Positions 3,824 to 5,152 of a stretch of 5,152 bases of DNA are shown one piece after another. The notes under the pieces are model-generated. The model was not told where the DNA came from, did no database searches, and worked only from the letters and a program-made list of their open reading frames with translations. How positions within the stretch are numbered: position 1 is the stretch's first letter; the number at the start of each line of letters is the position of its first letter. Both the position numbers and the translations under genes were made by a program. Source of the stretch: DATBFX01 sp036558305 (lineage in GTDB: Bacteria > Chloroflexota > Chloroflexia > Thermomicrobiales > UBA6265); the NCBI GenBank assembly GCA_036558305.1, contig DATBFX010000077.1:1-5152 (forward strand). The letters are read 5' to 3'.

Positions 3824-5152
3824 ATGGCGCAGGACGACCATGCCGGTGAAGCGAGCGCGGCCCCGATGCCACCGCGTCGCTGGGCGAAGATGCGCTCGTC
3901 GTTCGCCTCGAACCACCCGGTTGACCTTGTTGCCCTCTCCGTGATCCTTCTTCTGGGCGCGATCCTGCGTCTCCTCTGGATCACCTGGCTACCGGTTCCG
4001 CCCAAAAGCGACTTCTCAGCGCTCCTTCGCGTTGCGCGGGCAATCGCGGCCGGCCATTGGCCCGCCAGCTCCTACGGATGGGCGTTTCACGGCGTCGGCT
4101 ATCCCCTCCTTCTTTTGCCGCTCACGCTCGTGACCGACAACCTGGTTCCGTTGCGCCTCGAAAACGCGCTCTTCCAGTTGGGCATGGTCGTGGCCGTGTG
4201 GTGGCTGACGCGCTCCTTGTTCGGTCGCCTACCCGCGCTCATCGCCGCCCTCTGCGCGGCGATCATGCCGGGTATCTGGATGATGGCAACGCTGATCGCC
4301 AAAGAGAACCCGGTCTTTCTGCTCTTCCCCCTCCTGATGATCCTGCTGACGCGCCTCGAGTCACGGGGACGGCAGATCGCGGTTGGCGCCCTCATCGCCT
4401 TGCTGGTGATGATCCGCCCGAACTTTCTGTCCTTCCTCCCAATCGTCGGCGCGATCGTCGCGATCGCGGCGTTCAAACAGCGAACGCTCGCGCCACTCGG
4501 TTGGTTCGGGTTGGGATTGGCGATCGTGGTCGTGCCGATCGCGGGTTTGAACGTGATCAACGACGGTCCCCCCCTGCCCACCGCTGCCGCGCCCTGGCAA
4601 CTGTGGGAGGTCAACCAGGAAAAGGAGAACGGTGGGAAGTACTCGCTGCGCGGGGACTGGGACAGTCCGTTTCTGGGGCTCCCCGGTGGCGCTGGTGGTG
4701 GAACAGCGCGTCGGGTTCAGGCCAAGCTCGGATTTCAGTTCGTCGTCGCGAATCCCGTCGCCGCCGCTCATAACGCCGTGAGGCGACATTTTCGTCAATG
4801 GCGGACCGATACCGCCGGGTACGTCTGGTCCTACGAGAAGGCGGACCGGGACCTTCGGAACAATGTGCCATTCAGGGCTCGGAACATACGCGATGCGAAC
4901 GATTTGGCGTATGTCATCATCCTGCTGCTGGCGCTTGTCGGTGCGATCCGCGCATCAAACGTGCCGGGTGTGGGGTTGATGGTGTTGGTCCCCGTGGCGT
5001 GGGCCCTGCTTACCCTCCCGCTCGGGGAAGGGAATATCCGTTACCACGTAGTCCTCTCGCCATTCCTGTGCGTGCTCGCGGGCGCGGCGTTCCGGCCGAT
5101 CCCTCGCCTGCGGCAATCGCGTCCGTGGGCACCGACGATCACCGGCTTTCGG
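3824..5152 (+). CDS. Polytopic GT-C-type membrane glycosyltransferase (PMT/ArnT-like), 3' end beyond window
   Basis: 443 codons are open to the right edge. The protein probably uses a polyprenyl-phosphate sugar to glycosylate a lipid, polysaccharide or protein on the outer face of the membrane. After a polar cytoplasmic N-terminus comes TM1 (about 34-56), then the loop PVPPKSDFSALLRVARAIAAG (58-78) with Asp63, where GT-C enzymes keep a catalytic acidic residue. WAFHGVGYPLLLLPL (86-100) matches the usual PGYPL block. More membrane segments lie at about 113-130, 136-154, 163-179 (after KENP, 160-163), 186-201, 203-221 and 228-247. A hydrophilic loop of about 110 residues (247-357) precedes three further segments and the family-like NIRYHVVLSPFL (405-416). 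The start is chosen at ATG 3824 because it follows the candidate promoter; the ribosome site is weak (GGTGG at 3806-3810), and ATG 3866 or 3890 are alternatives. Transcription diverges from the RES gene. The sugar and acceptor cannot be told. Confidence 0.83.
   Translation, partial: MAQDDHAGEASAAPMPPRRWAKMRSSFASNHPVDLVALSVILLLGAILRLLWITWLPVPPKSDFSALLRVARAIAAGHWPASSYGWAFHGVGYPLLLLPLTLVTDNLVPLRLENALFQLGMVVAVWWLTRSLFGRLPALIAALCAAIMPGIWMMATLIAKENPVFLLFPLLMILLTRLESRGRQIAVGALIALLVMIRPNFLSFLPIVGAIVAIAAFKQRTLAPLGWFGLGLAIVVVPIAGLNVINDGPPLPTAAAPWQLWEVNQEKENGGKYSLRGDWDSPFLGLPGGAGGGTARRVQAKLGFQFVVANPVAAAHNAVRRHFRQWRTDTAGYVWSYEKADRDLRNNVPFRARNIRDANDLAYVIILLLALVGAIRASNVPGVGLMVLVPVAWALLTLPLGEGNIRYHVVLSPFLCVLAGAAFRPIPRLRQSRPWAPTITGFR

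Noticed and set aside
3785..3916. RES gene starting at ATG 3916 or 3841
   Set aside because: No ribosome site; the added residues are not protein-like and would overlap the promoter and first codons of the divergent glycosyltransferase.
4057..4773. Plus-strand 238-codon frame and minus-strand 171-codon frame (4099-4614) within the glycosyltransferase
   Set aside because: Arg-rich shadows; the membrane-protein frame is continuous and hydrophobic through the whole interval.

Overview
The window is GC-rich DNA (coding regions with almost exclusively G/C third codon positions) from a bacterium that I would place in Chloroflexota (Thermomicrobia/Sphaerobacter-like) or, less likely, Actinomycetota. 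This is an inference. It rests on the LAL-type LuxR tail, the aromatic-type O-methyltransferase, the luciferase-like oxidoreductase, the stand-alone long-type RES protein, and an intergenic repeat of the GAGCGAAGCGAAGAATC kind that I remember from such genomes.

Left part, plus strand (1-2462): the 3' end of a large LuxR-family (MalT/LAL-like) regulator, whose HTH domain is recognisable but lacks a stop codon in its own frame. It is followed by an acetylserotonin/CrtF-type SAM-dependent O-methyltransferase (428-1438) and a luciferase-like flavin/F420 monooxygenase-family protein (1536-2462). The last two genes have good ribosome binding sites and are 97 bp apart with a strong hairpin between them. 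They look like a small enzyme pair, possibly tailoring an aromatic or polyketide-like molecule, with the regulator as a candidate controller. The methyltransferase carries Gly where the family's catalytic His should be.

Middle part (2463-2974): about 400 bp without an intact gene. It contains a drop in GC, an imperfect inverted repeat, a good hairpin terminator pointing leftward, and, on the minus strand, an orphan C-terminal tail of an IscA/SufA/HesB-type iron-sulphur carrier (NPNAVASCACGHSF...). The rest of that gene is missing, so a rearrangement breakpoint lies at about 2956-2975.

Right part: a minus-strand RES-domain protein (NAD+-degrading toxin family) ends at 2975. Its N-terminal start is unclear, a conserved Tyr is replaced by Asp, and no Xre-type antitoxin is visible in the window. 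Divergent from it is a plus-strand polytopic GT-C-type membrane glycosyltransferase beginning near 3824 with a plausible extended -10 promoter. It runs open off the right edge. Overall this is a patchwork accessory region with several signs of gene erosion. I found no CRISPR array, tRNA, rRNA or intact mobile element.
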